From contig NC_035173.2 in assembly GCF_001659605.2 (NCBI RefSeq), positions 9,137,413 to 9,201,412 of the forward strand: DNA of 64,000 nt, in the 5' to 3' direction. Under the pieces are notes generated by a model. That model was not told where the DNA came from and ran no database searches. It worked only from the letters and a program-made list of their open reading frames with translations. A program made the position numbers and the translations under genes. Positions 11,258-24,229 of this stretch are shown here, in pieces (the first letter of the stretch is position 1; every line of letters starts with the position of its first letter). Source of the stretch: Manihot esculenta (taxonomy: Eukaryota > Streptophyta > Magnoliopsida > Malpighiales > Euphorbiaceae).

Positions 11258-13522
11258 TGTAATACCCGGCTAGACTCCGGTATCGGAATTCCTACCGTCC
11301 GGTGGAATCTCGGATGTCGGAAGCCTCTAGTAGGGTAGAAACATGTTTTCTTAAAATGTTTTAAGGTATTTCATGGTTTTAAGTATGAAAATTTAATGAG
11401 CTTTGCATGAAAAGTCTTTGGAGGAAAACCCAGGTTCGGCCGCCGAAAGTCAAGTTCGGCCGCCGAACATGCATGCGTTTTGGAGGCACGTTAGGCCCCC
11501 GAAAGCATGAGTGAGGGAAGTTCAGGTTCGGCCGCCGAAAGTCAAGTTCGGCAGCCGAACATGGCATGGATGCGGAGGCACATTCGGCCCCCGAACGTGG
11601 CCTGGCCAGCCACCTATAAAAGGGTCCCTTAGCCGAAAATGGGCGAGCTTTTTCTCCCCATTTCGGCCAAGGTGAGCATTCCGCCATCCTCCCCCAATCT
11701 TGAGTTTTTCCTTCCTTTTTCCATGATTTTTACAAGTTTATAACTTTGGTTTTGAAGATCTTTGAGCTTAGAACGAGTTTTGGAGCTTGGAGACCAAAAG
11801 TTGGAACTTCTCCCATCTCCAAGTTTAGATCTCCTCAACCCTCGATCTTCAAGAGGTAAGAGCCGATCTTAAGCTCATAGTATGTTTTAAATAAGTTTTA
11901 TGAAGTTTTATGGGGTAGAAATGCATGTTTGAGTTAGTTGAGCTATGTTAGGTTTTATGTGATTTTTGAACAATGTGGCATGTTTGAGTATGTTTGAAGT
12001 GTTGTAGATGGGGTATATGTTTGTTTGAGGCCCCTAGGAGCTTGTATGCATGTTTTGGTTGAATGGTATGCATGATTTGAGCTTGGGAGGCGAAATGTGC
12101 ATAGGAGAACTGAGTTTCTGCCATTCGGGAGAAACTCAGGTTCGGCCGCCGAAGGGACTTTCGGCAGCCGAACCCCCTTGTGGAGGCAGCATTCGGCTGC
12201 CGAAGCTTGCCCCCGAAAGAAGACTTTTGGATCTGTCTGGGAGGTTCGGCCGCCGAAGGTGCCGCCGAACCTGCCTGACTTTCGGCTCTGGAGGGACTTT
12301 CGGCCGCCGAACCTGCCGCCGAAAGTGCCCTGTTCAGCCATTTCTTGCATGTTTTTATGTGATGTTTTCATGATGTTATAGGGGGTTTTTGGGGAGTATA
12401 TTAGAGTTATGTTTATGTATGTTTGGTCCCTCATTGGAGTCCACCTGTGTAGGTTCGGACCCGAGGAACCGAGGACCCCAGCAGTGAGCCAGCTGCTACA
12501 GAGTTGTCAGAGCTAGCTAGAGGTGAGTGGAATAAACCTTAAGTTTTAAAATAAATGAAATATAAATTTTGAGCATGATCCATGGATCATGAATGCCATG
12601 AGATATAGTAGGTTGTTTGCATTAGTATTCACGATTATGTTGCATTGCATTTATGATGATTGATGTGGATTGGTTATTGGATGACCCTTTAGTCCTCATA
12701 TGATATGATGATGTTATGGCATGATATGGTATGGAAGTCCAGGTTGTACCCATTCTACGTCCCTGACACGATGTAAGAGGAAGTCCAGGTTGTACCCATT
12801 CTACGTCCCTGGCACAGTTGGACTGTATGATATGTTATGTTAAGGGAAAGACCGGTTGTACCCATTCTACGTCCCGGCACAGTTGGACTATATAGAGGAC
12901 TATTGGTGACAATACCATCCGAGACGTGATTTGTTGTGATGTGTTGCATTCCACGAAAGCATGAAATTTTAATATATTGTTTCCACTATTCTGCTCACTG
13001 GGCTTTGTAGCTCACCCCTCTCCCCTAACCCCAGATGTGCAGGTACAGGGTAGACCAGGAGGTTAGCCAGAGATATGAAGAGTGTATGTAATAGTTAGTT
13101 GTGGACATGACAGTTGTATTATGATGTAATGTAAGAGTTTTCAGTATATTATAGTTATGTTATGTGTAATGATATTGAGGATTAGATATTGTGCTTGACA
13201 TTATGTATTGAGGTATCCCTTTTATTACATGATCAAAATGTTTTATAATGTTATGGAAGCCAACTCATCTCATGTTGTATTGCCTTTTGAGGCATTGTTG
13301 AGATCCCACAGAGGGATCAGGATTATGATGATGACTATATACATGTATGTTCAGGTTGAGTTGGATGAATGAAAGAAAAGTTTAAATTTTTATGTATTTT
13401 CTTGATCATGTATGGGATTAAACAGGTTTACAGGTTATATGTCAGGCTTGCTACGGGTCCCGGCGGCCTTAAGTCGACCCGGATCCTAGCGTCGGTAGCG
13501 GTCCGATTTTCGGGTCGTTACA
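11258..13522 (+). mobile_element. LTR3 (2265 bp), Tekay-like
   Basis: Starts TGTAATACC after a purine run and ends CGTTACA. TATA box at 11615-11622, donor AAGAG/GTAAGAG near 11855, second palindrome block about 12140-12335, three-unit tandem module 12733-12890. The first 600 bp or so is nearly the same as LTR2, whereas the palindrome block, tandem module and much of the last kilobase resemble LTR1. The five bases after it (CATAG) should be the target duplication of the outer insertion; the partner lies left of the window. Confidence 0.93.
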
Positions 13523-13962
13523 CATAGAATCCTCCAAATCCATGCATTTGTTGGTCATACTCATAAAGAGTAGGACATCGATCAGTTGGGTGTCCTACAT
13601 ATGCGCAAATCCCACATGGTCTGATTCGCTAAAGTTGTTGGGCTTGTTGAGCTAGACCTATAACAAAACTTTTCATAACAGAGGTTAGTTCAGAAATCTG
13701 AGAATAGAGAACAGATGTACTTTCCTCATCCATGAATCAGTTCTGCGATGGTGACTTGCTTTGGTGAAAGGATGGGCAATCCGAATGGTGAAGAGAAAGT
13801 GAGATGTGCGATGGAGATGTTTCAGAAGAGTGATCTGCGGCTTGATGATGCGATGGAGAGGCTTCAGAGATGGGATCTGCGATGGTGGTTGTTCCTGCGC
13901 AGATTCAGATTGTATGGTCTCCTAGATCTGGTCATGAAAGAAAAATAAACAAGTTAGATGAA
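13523..13962 (-). pseudogene. Athila/Tat-type gag remnant with zinc knuckle
   Basis: Read on the minus strand, about 13540-13630 encodes CGICAYVGHPTDRCPTL, the CX2CX4HX4C knuckle typical of plant Athila/Tat gag. A stop lies a few codons upstream and no long frame survives. The knuckle is only about 0.35 kb from the primer-binding site, whereas these elements usually have a long gag before it, so most of gag is deleted. LTR3 interrupts it on the left. Confidence 0.65.
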
Positions 13963-13964
13963 CT

Positions 13965-13981
13965 CCCTGGCAACGGTGCCA
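13965..13981 (-). other. Primer-binding site (tRNA-Asp type)
   Basis: On the minus strand TGGCACCGTTGCCAGGG lies 5 nt downstream of the LTR end at 13987. It differs at two positions from TGGCGCCGTTGCCGGGG, the usual Athila-type site complementary to tRNA-Asp. Confidence 0.75.
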
Positions 13982-13986
13982 ATTTT

Positions 13987-15574
13987 TGACTCGCGGTTGT
14001 CGAAGCTTGTAAAAAATAACCTTTCTAGTTATCAACAATCTTACAACTGTAGATAGTGGTGAAAGGATCGTATCCACAGAGAATTGATACTCACCTATTT
14101 TCCTTTTTAAGACTAAGTAATTAAGCTGAAAGTAAATAAACTAAGAGAGAAATAAACTGAAAGCAAAATAAAAGCAGACTGCAATTAAAGTAAAAGGGGA
14201 GTTTTGGGATTGTTTCAGTTAAACTAATAATGAAAGCAAAACAATAAGGAAAAGCGAATAATAAAAATAAAGACAAATCAATAATGATAAAGCTCTAGTT
14301 GAAGAATTGGATCCACTTTAGTTATTGGGATTGATCATTGACACTTAGTTTCCCTTAGTTGATTCAATAGATTAATTATGGAGATGGAGGACGCCTCTCA
14401 ACACCATTATCTCTCCTTAGGAATAAATCAATTAGGGAACGTCCTCTAATTAATCACTAATCAACAAGTTGCCAAGGAACGTCCTTGGGCCTCAGGCAAC
14501 AAACAACTGTCAATTGCATTAAGAAATAGAGAGATCCAATCCTAGCTACCCAAACGCTTGAGATGTTGCTAGATCATACAATTTCTTTAGTTTTTACACC
14601 AAGTTTTCTTATGTTTGAACAATCCAAGCAATTACGGACTTAAATCATCCAAACTAACATATTATTACTTTGCAATCAAGAATCAACGTAGATCTAAACA
14701 ACAAAGCAATATTGAAATGAAGCATGAAATTGCATAAATATTGAATAAATCAAAGATAACAACTTATGTTCAGATCTCACAATCCATAAAACAACCAAAG
14801 CTTCAACTAAACTTCAACTAGAATAAAAGGTTTCAGCCTCTCATGGCTGAAATAAAAACTAAAAACAAAAAGAAAAGAAGAAGATGAAAAACCGAATGGT
14901 GGAGAAGCTTGGAGAGGCGCGCGGCTGCCCTTCTTGGCCAAATGGGAGTGGAGGTCCTTATGGGGCTGTGCGGCAGCCTTTGAGATGAATTTATAGAGTT
15001 CTTGTGATGCCCTAGCTGCTGCCCAAGTTGATGCCCACGTGATGCCCAAGTGTTGCCCAAGGTGCTGCCCCATATCTTGCACATTAATGAGGTGGAGCCT
15101 CACTTTGAATTTTGAATTTTGAATGTACAAGACTTGGTGGGTAAGTATGTCTTCTTTGGCTTCTTTGAAAAGCTGAATCTGAATTTCAAAATCTGAATGT
15201 GCATCTTGAAGATTTGGCTTCTTGAATAAGGAAAGAGATTCTTAAAAATCTTGAATTTCAAACTGCTCTGTTGACTGCACTTTCTTTATTTAGCACTTTC
15301 CTTAATGAGCTGAATCTTGAATTTGAATTTTGAATTCTCTTAAGGATTTGAAATTTGAATTTCAAATTGGTTTCCTTATTTGGCTCCTTTCAGTTGCACT
15401 TTGGCATGCTTGCTCTGCTTTGCTCCAATTAAGGCAGTTTTAGGAGTATTTTCTTCAAATTGTTTCTTTACACCATTTTCTGCAGAATATGATCAAAAGC
15501 ACTAAATTAGGCAGAAAATATGTAAATTAACATCAATAACATCATAATAAAATGGACTAAATTATGTTCTATCA
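13987..15574 (-). mobile_element. LTR of an Athila-type element (1588 bp)
   Basis: On the minus strand it starts TGATAGAACATAATTTAG and ends in GAGTCA just before the primer-binding site, so it is the 5' LTR. It is AT-rich and contains a short reiterated stretch of TGCCCAAG/TGCCCACG words (about 15010-15070). No matching 3' LTR is in the window. Next to it on the right is the unrelated Tat-type pol fragment. Confidence 0.7.
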
Positions 15575-17197
15575 CTCGCCAATGTGGTCCTAATAAAGAA
15601 AGCCAACGGGAAATAGAGAATATGCATAGAATTTACTGACTTGAACAAAGCATGCCCAAAAGATCATTAACCATTACCATCTATCGACAGGTTAGTAGAC
15701 TCGACCTCGGGTCACACAGTGGTTTCCTTTCTTGACGCTATTTTAGGTTACCACCAAATCATGATGGACATCGAAGATGCATAGAAGACTGCGTTCGTTA
15801 CATATAAAGGAGTTTTCTGCTACAAGGTGATACCATTTGGACTAAAAAATGCAGGGGTGATTTACCAAAGGCTGGTGTTAGGCATTTTCAAAGACATGGC
15901 GGGGTGAACAGTCGAAGTATATGTGGATGACATGGTGGTAAAGAGCTGATCCTTGAAAGACCATCCGGATGATATCCGGAAGGTCTTTGATGCGCTAAAC
16001 AAGACAGGTATGAAATTAAACCTTGAAAAGTGCACCTACGGGGTAAAAGTTGGAAAGTTTTTAGAGTATATAGTTTCAAAAAGAGGTATAGAGGCAAACC
16101 CCAAAAAGATTAGCGTCATCCAAAACATGAAAGTGCCTAAAACCATTAATGAAGTGTAGAAGTTGAATGGGTGAGTCATAGCTCTAGGTTAGTTTATATC
16201 ATGCTCAGTCAGAAGATGTCTCCCATTTCTTAAAACCTTAAAAGACAAAAGTAAGTTTGTGTGGGGGAAAGAATGTGCAGAAGTATTTGAAAGTTTAAAA
16301 ACCTTTTTATCATCTCCCCTATTGCTAAGCTCGCCTGTTGAGGGCGAGGTTTTGTTTCTATACTTATTTGTGATGCAGAAAATAGTTTGCTCGGTACTCA
16401 TTCATAAGAACAATGGAGAATAAAACCCAGTCTATTATGCCAGCTAAGTCTTGAAGGGACAGAGTTGAAAAGTTGACATTTGCAGTCCTGATGTTAGCCA
16501 TAAATCTGCATCCATACTTTGAGTCACAAACCATAGAAGTCAGGACAGATTATCCTTTGCAAAAGGTTCTACATAAGCTGAAGCTTTCAAGGCGGCTATC
16601 CACCTAGGCGGTAATATTGTCAGCCTTTGATATCAGGTATGTCTCCAGAAAGGCCATGAAAGTCCAAGTAGTAGCCAATTTTATCGCAGAAATGACTCCG
16701 CCGTTAGAACCTTCAGAATCTCCTGAATCAGCCATGGAGGAGTGGAAGGTTTGAGCGAATGGAGCTTGCAGAACCGGGGGTTCTGGAATTGAGATACTTT
16801 TGCAGAGTCAAACCGGTATAAAGCTTCGATATGTGGTAAAACTCACCTTCAATGCTACCAACAATTTAGCCAAGTACGAGACTGTAATAATGGCTTTGAG
16901 AATCATCAAGAAATTAGGTATACAAAATTCTACTATTTTTAGTGACTCACAGTTGGTTGTTAATCAGTGTCAGGGACAATTTAAAATTTGAAAACTGAAC
17001 CTTGTCAAATACGAGGAAAAGGTTCGGTCTTTAATGGAGAGGATTAAAGACGAGTAGGGCGGCTACGAGTTTCGCCAGGTGGCTAGAGGTGACAATGAAG
17101 AGGCAGATTTACTAGTCAAAATAGCGGCGGCGGGTGAACAACATCTGACTCAACCGTTTCAGTTTGAGGAACTGTACACTCTAGCAATAATAGACCT
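15575..17197 (+). pseudogene. Decayed Tat-type gypsy RT and RNase H fragment
   Basis: Broken frames give recognisable Tat-lineage pol: an RT start near 15585 (VVLIKKANGK, FTDLNKACPK), the RT active site YVDDMVVKS near 15920, the end of RT near 16090, the first RNase H around 16370-16650, and part of a second RNase H at 16800-16991 (YSDSQLVVNQ-like, seen as FSDSQLVVNQ). There are several frameshifts and stops. It starts at the Athila-type LTR edge and ends at about 17197, where minus-strand copia sequence begins. A second RNase H is characteristic of the Tat lineage. Confidence 0.75.
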
Positions 17198-19767
17198 TCT
17201 CTTCATGTTCTGGTACACTGAAACCTACTGGCTACTCAACATAAATTTCTTCTTGTAGTAAACCATTAAAAAAAGCAGACTTCACGTCCATTTGAAAAAT
17301 CATTTAGCCTTTTTGTGCTGCTAAAGCCAAAAGCATTTTGATTGTATCTAATATGGCTATTGGGGCAAAAGTCTCAAAGAAATCTACTCTCCAAACTTGT
17401 GTATAACCTTTCACCACTAGTATAGCTTGTGCTTGTTCACTAAGCCAGGATTAAATTTAGTCCTGAAGACCCATTTGACCCAAATTACTTTTCTATCTTC
17501 GAGCCTCTCCACAAGCTTTTAGGTCTGGTTTTTTTTTTCTATCATAGTCAACTCCTCTTCCATTGCATCTATCCATCTTTGATGCATTTTTGCTTCCTCA
17601 TATCTAGTAGATTCAAAAACAGCAACATTGCAACTTTGATAAATGTTTGAAAGTAACCTTGCTCCCCTGACAAGATGTTCATCTTCTAATTTATCAGGCT
17701 CTAATGGTGCATTCTGTTGTTTGACTTGAGATTCCTCATTTCAATCCCATTGTTCAGGTTCAAGCAAATTGGATATCTCTGTTTGTCACTATCTTCTCTG
17801 ATTGAGGTTGAAAAATTTTGTAAGCTTTAGAAACTAGGTTGTATCTAATGAAAATCCCAGGTTCAGCCTTCTCATCAAGTTTGTCCCTCTTTACTTGTGG
17901 AACATAAGAAAAACAAATGCATTCAAATATTTTAAGGTTTTTTTAGGATAGGTTTAACACCATGCTAAGCCTCAAATGGAGTTTTCTTCTCAAGTGCCCT
18001 TATAGGTAGCCTATTCAGCAAGAAAACAACTATATTTGCTACTTCTACTCAAAATTTTTAAGGTAGATTTTTCTCATGCAATAAGCATCTAGTCAGCTCT
18101 ATGATCGTTCTATTTTTCCTTTCACTAACTCCATTTTATTGTCAAGAGGAAGTGACAGTAAATTGATGCTCAATTCTGACTTCTTTACAAAAAAATTGAG
18201 TTTTTAGAAGTATATTCAGTTCCATTATATGATCTAATGACCTGAATCTTGCAACCACTTTGAGTCTCAATCCAATTTTTGAACTTCAAAAAAATTTAAA
18301 CAACTTTTGACTTAGACTTCAAAAAGTAAATTCAATACATCCTTGTTAAATCATCAATGAAAACAATATAATACCTGCTGCCATTCAATGATGGAATTGT
18401 TTGTGGACCACAGAGATCGGTATGAATCAACTATAATTTCTCTATAGCTCTCCATGTAGACTTCTTAAATGGAAATCTAATTTGCTTGCCGAATAAACAA
18501 GCCTTGTAGCTTGAGAGATTCTGCTCCAGATTTGGTGAAATTCATTTTTTTTTTGCATAAATAGCAATGCTCTGTGATGGAAGTGTTCCAGCATTTTGTG
18601 CCAGGTTTCTACAATAGTAAGCTGACTTGAGCATGCCACATGCTCCACCTCCAATGGATTCAAAGAAAAACTTTTATCCTGCATCTTAATTTTGAATAAT
18701 TCCTGACCACTTGGATCAATAATCAGGTATAATTTATCTTCAAATAATATTTTGAATCCTCAATTGTCCAACATTCAGCAAATTTTGATCAATTTCAGGA
18801 ACATAAAAAACCTCAGAAATTAGTTTTGTATCTGAAAAACTTTTAATGGCAACAATTCCTTTTCATTTTACTGAGATATAGTCTCCATTTCCAATTTTGA
18901 CCCTTGATTTTGCTGATCTATCAAGCTCCCTAAAGAGCTTTTCATCACTGGTTATGTTGTTTGTACAACCACTATCAATGAGCCAACTGTCACTCACAAT
19001 ACTGGATGCAAAACATGATACAACAAAGAGTTGTTCAGGCTATTGTTGATTTGCAACTTGAGCATCTCCTTGCTGCTATGTCTCCTTTTCCTTGCAAATA
19101 ATCTCTGCATGTCCAAATTTCTGACACTTTCTACATCTCATGTAAGTCTTTCTCCAACATGTGTAGTAAGGATGATTCTTTCTGCCATAACATTGACATG
19201 GAGCATATTTTCCCCCTTTGTTGCTGCTTGCAGTGTTAGTGTTATTTTCAATTGCTACGCTTTCAGAGTTTTTGGCACTTTCTTTCTTTCTTTTCCACTT
19301 CTTACTTCTACCTCCAGAATTCAGCTGCAACTTTACTTGCAAAGAACCTTTAATAATTCCCTCTCATCTCATCAATCTTCTTTGTTCCTATGCTTGAAGT
19401 GAACTCAATAATTCTACCAAACTAATTTTTGACAAATATTTAGAATTTTTCGAGGAAGCAATGGTTGCCTCAAATCATTCAAGTAAAGATACAAGAATTT
19501 TTTAAACTATTCTAGTATCAGTGAGCTCAGTTCCAAGTATTCTTATCTTATTTGCAATACTAATCAGCCTAATTGAGTAGTCTTTTATAGTTTATGATTC
19601 CTTCATATGCTGCATCTCAAATTCTCTAATTAAATTCTAACACCTTCATCCCTTTGATTCTTTCATCTCCTTGATACTCTCTCTTGAGAAGGTCCCTGAT
19701 GTCCTTAGCTAAGCTACATGTCATGATTCTACTGGAAATAGTTGGAGAAACTGTAGCAAAGAGACAA
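17198..19767 (-). pseudogene. Outer copia element, gag to RT part, decayed
   Basis: Minus-strand copia polyprotein in the order gag, protease, integrase, RT reading leftwards. Seen: gag joined to the start at 24230-24451 across the inner element, the CCHC knuckle CRKCQKFGHAEIIC (near 19110), the protease region with WLIDSGCTN (near 18980), the pre-integrase segment (18442-18684), integrase (about 18440-17900) and RT ending in MDVKSAFFNG and EEIYVE (near 17260). Many stops and frameshifts. The end of RT, RNase H and the 3' LTR are missing at the 17198 junction. The sequence is related to, but clearly diverged from, the inner copia element. Confidence 0.8.
19763..19767. repeat. Target-site duplication, left copy (GACAA)
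   Basis: GACAA directly precedes the inner copia 5' LTR and is repeated directly after its 3' LTR at 24230-24234. The outer copia gag continues across the join. Confidence 0.92.
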
Positions 19768-20029
19768 TGTTGAATGTTGACTTAAGAACTGCTTTGAAGG
19801 TTGTTTGAATATTAGATCATTATTTGTTATTCAGTTGTTATTTTTTAGGAATAATCAAATATGCTATCAATCATATCTGGTATGCATCATTATTTTGTTT
19901 ATTTTGTTGAGATTCTGTTATTTTGTATGCCTATATATTTCTCTGTAATCTTGCATCAATAATATATTAGCCTTCATAAATTTCCTCTTAACATCTTTTT
20001 CTCTGTTTCTGAAAAACATATATCTTACA
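19768..20029 (+). mobile_element. 5' LTR of inner copia (262 bp)
   Basis: Starts TGTTGAATG and ends TATCTTACA. It matches the 273-bp LTR at 23957-24229, with scattered differences and one insertion of about 11 bp in the 3' copy (ATGCATAATTA repeated). A TATA-like TATATATTTC lies near 19930. Confidence 0.93.
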
Positions 20030-20032
20030 TAG

Positions 20033-20044
20033 TGGTATTAGAGC
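20033..20044 (+). other. Primer-binding site of inner copia
   Basis: TGGTATTAGAGC lies 3 nt after the LTR. It is an initiator tRNA-Met type site with one change from the common TGGTATCAGAGC. Confidence 0.88.
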
Positions 20045-20108
20045 TATTATCTTAAAGGACCTGTGAGATTGGGTGAACCAAAATCAAACCCAAACACCAA
20101 CCCGTGAG

Positions 20109-23100
20109 ATGGAGGGAGGGTCCAGTTTTGGTGCAATTACTCCACCAATATTTGATGGAGTTAATTACAAAGCTTGGGTTGTTAGGATGGACACTTACCT
20201 CAAAGCTTATGATCTATGGGAGGCTGTAGAAGAAGATTATGATGTTCCACCACTTGGAAATAACCCAACAATGGCTCAAATCAAGATTCATAAAGAGAAG
20301 GTGACAAGAAAAGCTAAAGCCATGAATTGCCTGTTTTTCGCTGTTTTGCCCTCGATTCTCAATAGAATTATGCAAAAGAAGTCTGCTGCAGAAATATGGA
20401 AATATCTTGAAAAGGAGTATCGAGGAAATGAAAGGTTAGATAATATACAAGTCATGAATTTAATTTGTGAATTTGAAACGCAAAGGATGAAAGAATCAGA
20501 AACGACAAAGGAGTACGCTGACAGACTTCTCGATATTGCCAATAAAGTGAGACTTTTTGGCAAGGATTTTTCTGACGAATGAATTATTCAGAAAATCCTA
20601 GTTACATTACCTGAGAAATATGAAGCAACAATCTCATCTTTGGAGAATTCTAAAGATCTATCAAGTATTACCTTGGCAGAACTTTTAAATCCTTTACAGG
20701 CTTTGGAGCAAAGGAGGCTTATGAGGAATGAAGTATCTGTAGAAGGTGCTTATCAAGCGCATTCTCGAACTGGAGATGGAAAACTGACACAGAGGATAAG
20801 AAATGCCAAAAATTATCCACCATGTCTTTACTGTAAAAAAACAAATCACTCTCAACAAAGGTGTTGGTGGAGACCAGATGTCCAATGCAATAAATGTGGT
20901 CAGTTAGGACATATTGAAAGAGTATGCAAGGGCAAACTACAAGAAGAGGTTGAGGCTAAGGCTGTCGTTGATGAAAATCAAGAGGAGCACTTATTTGTAG
21001 CGTCATGTGTTGCTACAGACAACTCTGAAGGATGGCTTATAGACAGCGGCTGCACAAATCATATGACATATGATCGGGAGTTATTTAAGAAGCTTGACAC
21101 AAGCATCATCACCAAAGTCAAAATTGGTAATGGTGAACGTATTGCTGCAAGAGGCAAAGGAACCGTGTCCATAGAAAGCCTATCAGGTCAGAAACTCATT
21201 TCTGAAGTTTTATTTGTACCGGATATTGATTGAAACTTGTTGAGTATTGGGCAGCTGCTAGAAAAAGATTATGAAGTGTTTTTTAGAAAAAAAATGCTGC
21301 ACAATTATTGATCCTAAAGGAAGAGAGGTGTTTAGGATCAAAATGAAAGGCAAAAGTTTTGTTCTTGACATGCTGGAACAAGAACAAACCTTTGTTGCAC
21401 AAAGAGACATCAATATTATGCTTTGGCATAAAAGATTGTGGCACTTTCATCATAATATCATACTCTTCATGAAGAAAACTCAAATGGTGAGAGGTTTACC
21501 AGATTTGGAGAAAGATTTGCCGATGTGTGCAGCCTGTCAATATGGAAAATAGACCAGATTGCCTTTTCCATAAAGAACAGAATGGAGAGCAACTCAGAAG
21601 CTGGAACTTGTACATACAGATGTTGAAGGTCTACTTAAAATATCATCATTGAATGGTAGTAAGTATTATATTACATTCATTGATGATTGTACAAGATTCT
21701 GTTGGATATGTTTTTTAAAATCCAAATATGATGTTGCTAGTATTTTTTGGGAGTTCAAAACATGGGTTGAAAATCAAAGTGGATGTGAATTACATGTCAT
21801 AAGATCCGATAACAGCACGGAATACACATCTGATAAATTCAACAAATTTTGTAAAGAAGCAGGAATTAAACATCAATTGACGGCACCATACACTCCGCAA
21901 CAAAACGGAGTAAGCGAAAGAAAGAATAGAGTGATAATGGAGATGACAAGATGCTTGCTGCATAAGATGGAATTACCGAAGAAATTTTGGGCAGAAGCTG
22001 CAAGTACTGCAATATTTTTACTCAATAGGCTTTCCACTAAAGTTTTGAAGAATAAAACTCCTTTTGAGGCTTGGTTTGGATATAAACCGTTTCTGTTAAA
22101 TTTAAAAATATTTGGATGCTTGTGTTTTTCTTATGTGCCTCAGGTGAAAAGAGATAAGCTTGATAGAAAGGCAGAAGCAGGAATCTTTGTAGGCTATAGC
22201 AACACATCAAAAGCCTACAGAGTTTATCTAGCCCAAGCAGATAAAGTTATAACCAGCAGAGATGTGAGATTTCTGGAAGACAAAAAATGGAATTGGAATG
22301 ATACTGAAAAAAAAATGAAATTCCAAAGAACATTGAAAATCATGATGATGCTATTGATGATGAACCAGTAAGGGGCACAAGATCACTTGAAGACATTTAT
22401 CACAGGTGCAATGTGGCTATCATGGAACCATAAAAATTTGCCGATGCTGTTTTAGACAAAAAATGGGTTTCAGCAATGGAGGAGCTGAGAATGATTGAGA
22501 AAAGTGACACATGGGAGCTTGTAGATAGACCAACTCATAAGAAGGCCATTGGAGTAAAATGGGTATATCGGGCAGAGCTGAATTTCGATGGATCTATCAA
22601 CAAACATAAAGCAAGACTGGTAGTCAAAGGCTATGCCCAGATGTTTGGAGTTGATTTCTCAAAAACTTTCGCTCCTGTGGCCCGTCTTGATACAATCAGA
22701 ATGCTATTGGCTATAGTTGCACAAAAGGGATGGAAAGTTCATCAACTTGATGTAAAGTCAGCCTTTCTAAATGGCTACTTGGAAGAAGAAATTTTTGTGG
22801 AGCAGCCCGAAGGTTTTCTGGTTAATGGAGATGAAGATAAAGTATATCATTTGAGAAAAGCCTTATATGGCTTGAAGCAAGCCCCTAGGGCTTGGTACAG
22901 CCGTATTGATTCTCATCTTCTAAGCTTAGGCTTTGAGAAAAGCTTGAGTGAATTCACTCTATAAGTTAAGAAAATAGAAACAGATATACTTATAATATCT
23001 TTGTATGTTGATGATCTATTAATAACAGGTAACAATGGAAGATTGATAGATCAATTCAAGGCAGAGATGATGGAGGTGTTTGAAATGACAGATCTTGGAG

Positions 23101-23866
23101 AAATGTCATATTTCCTTGGAATTGAGGTGCTTCAAAAAGAAAATGAAGTTTTTATTTGCCAACAAAAATATGCCAAGGAGATTCTAAACAAGTTCAAGAT
23201 GGAGGATTGCAAGTCAACCACAACTCCAATGAATCTGAAGGAGAAATTTTGCAAAGAAGATGGAGCTAAAAAGGTAGATGAGGTGTTGTACAGGAGTTTA
23301 ATAGGCTGTCTATTGTATCTAACTGCAACCCGACCCGACATCATGCATGATGTAAGTTTGCTATCAAGATACATGCATTGTGCTAGTGAGATTCATCTTC
23401 AAGCAGCAAAACGCATAATTAGATATATTAAAGGCACAGTAAACTATGGTATTAAGTTCAGTCAAGTCCAGAATTTTAATTTCCATGGTTTTTCTGATAG
23501 CGATTGGGGTGGTTGCTTAGATGACATGAAAAGCACTTCAGGTTACTGTTTTAGCTTTGGTTCTGGTGTATTCTCCTGGTGCTCCAAGAAGCAAGATGTG
23601 ATAGCTCAATCCACAGTTGAAGCAGAATATGTTGCAGCTACTTTGGCAGTAAATCAAGCTTTGTGGATAAGGAAATTGTTAGCTGACTTATCTATGGAAG
23701 AAAAAAGAAGCACAAAAGTTTATGTTGACAACTAGGCTACAATTTCGATAGCAAATAATCCAATATTTCATGGAAAAATCAAGCATTTCAAGATTAAGTT
23801 GTATTTTCTTAGGGAAGTTCAAAAGAATGGTGAAGTTTGGTGCACTGCAATTCAATATTTTAAAAT
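20109..23866 (+). pseudogene. gag-pol of inner copia element, multiply disabled
   Basis: Copia order gag, protease, integrase, RT, RNase H. Seen: a gag domain starting IFDGVNYKAW, the knuckle CNKCGQLGHIERVC (near 20890), protease LIDSGCTNHM (near 21040), integrase motifs FIDDCTRF, RSDNSTEY and NGVSERKN (21680-21930), RT start [10 protein letters not shown] (22555), RT active site YVDDLL (23005), and RNase H SDSDWGG (23497) with STVEAEYVA (23610). Frame is open upstream of the ATG at 20109 to a GTG at 20073. Breaks: stops near 20580, 21231, 21550, 21570, 22430, 22962 and 23733, and frameshifts in A-runs near 21280 and 22315. Several stops (TAG near 21550 and 23733, TGA near 20580) fit C-to-T change of a Gln or Arg codon. 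Confidence 0.92.
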
Positions 23867-23947
23867 GCTGATATTTTGACTAAATCCCTTTCCAAGGCTA
23901 GATTTGAGTATTTAAGAGAGAGGCTTGGCCTTTGCTGCTCTTAACTC

Positions 23948-24229
23948 AAGGAGGAGTGTTGAATGTTCACTTAAAAACTGCTTTGAAGGTTGTTTGAAGA
24001 TTAGATCATTATTTGTTATTTAGTTGCTATTTTCTAGAAATAATCAAATATGCTATCAATCATATCTGATATGCATAATTAATGCATAATTATTTTGCTT
24101 ATTTTGTTGAGATTCTGTTATTTTTTATGCCTATATATTTCTCTGTAATCTTGCATCAATAATATATTAGCCTTCATAAATTTCCTCTTAACATCTTTTC
24201 CTTTGTTTCTGAAAAACATATATCTTACA
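23948..24229 (+). mobile_element. Polypurine tract and 3' LTR of inner copia
   Basis: AAGGAGGAG (23948-23956) immediately precedes the LTR start TGTTGAATG at 23957. The LTR ends TATCTTACA at 24229 and is followed by the second GACAA. The whole inner element is 4462 bp. Confidence 0.92.

Noticed and set aside
13748..13948. Plus-strand frame of 66 codons next to LTR3
   Set aside because: Opposite strand of the Athila-type gag remnant; no homology pattern.
14807..15130. Minus-strand 107-codon frame in the Athila-type LTR
   Set aside because: Caused by short TGCCCAAG-type repeats in LTR sequence; no family resemblance.
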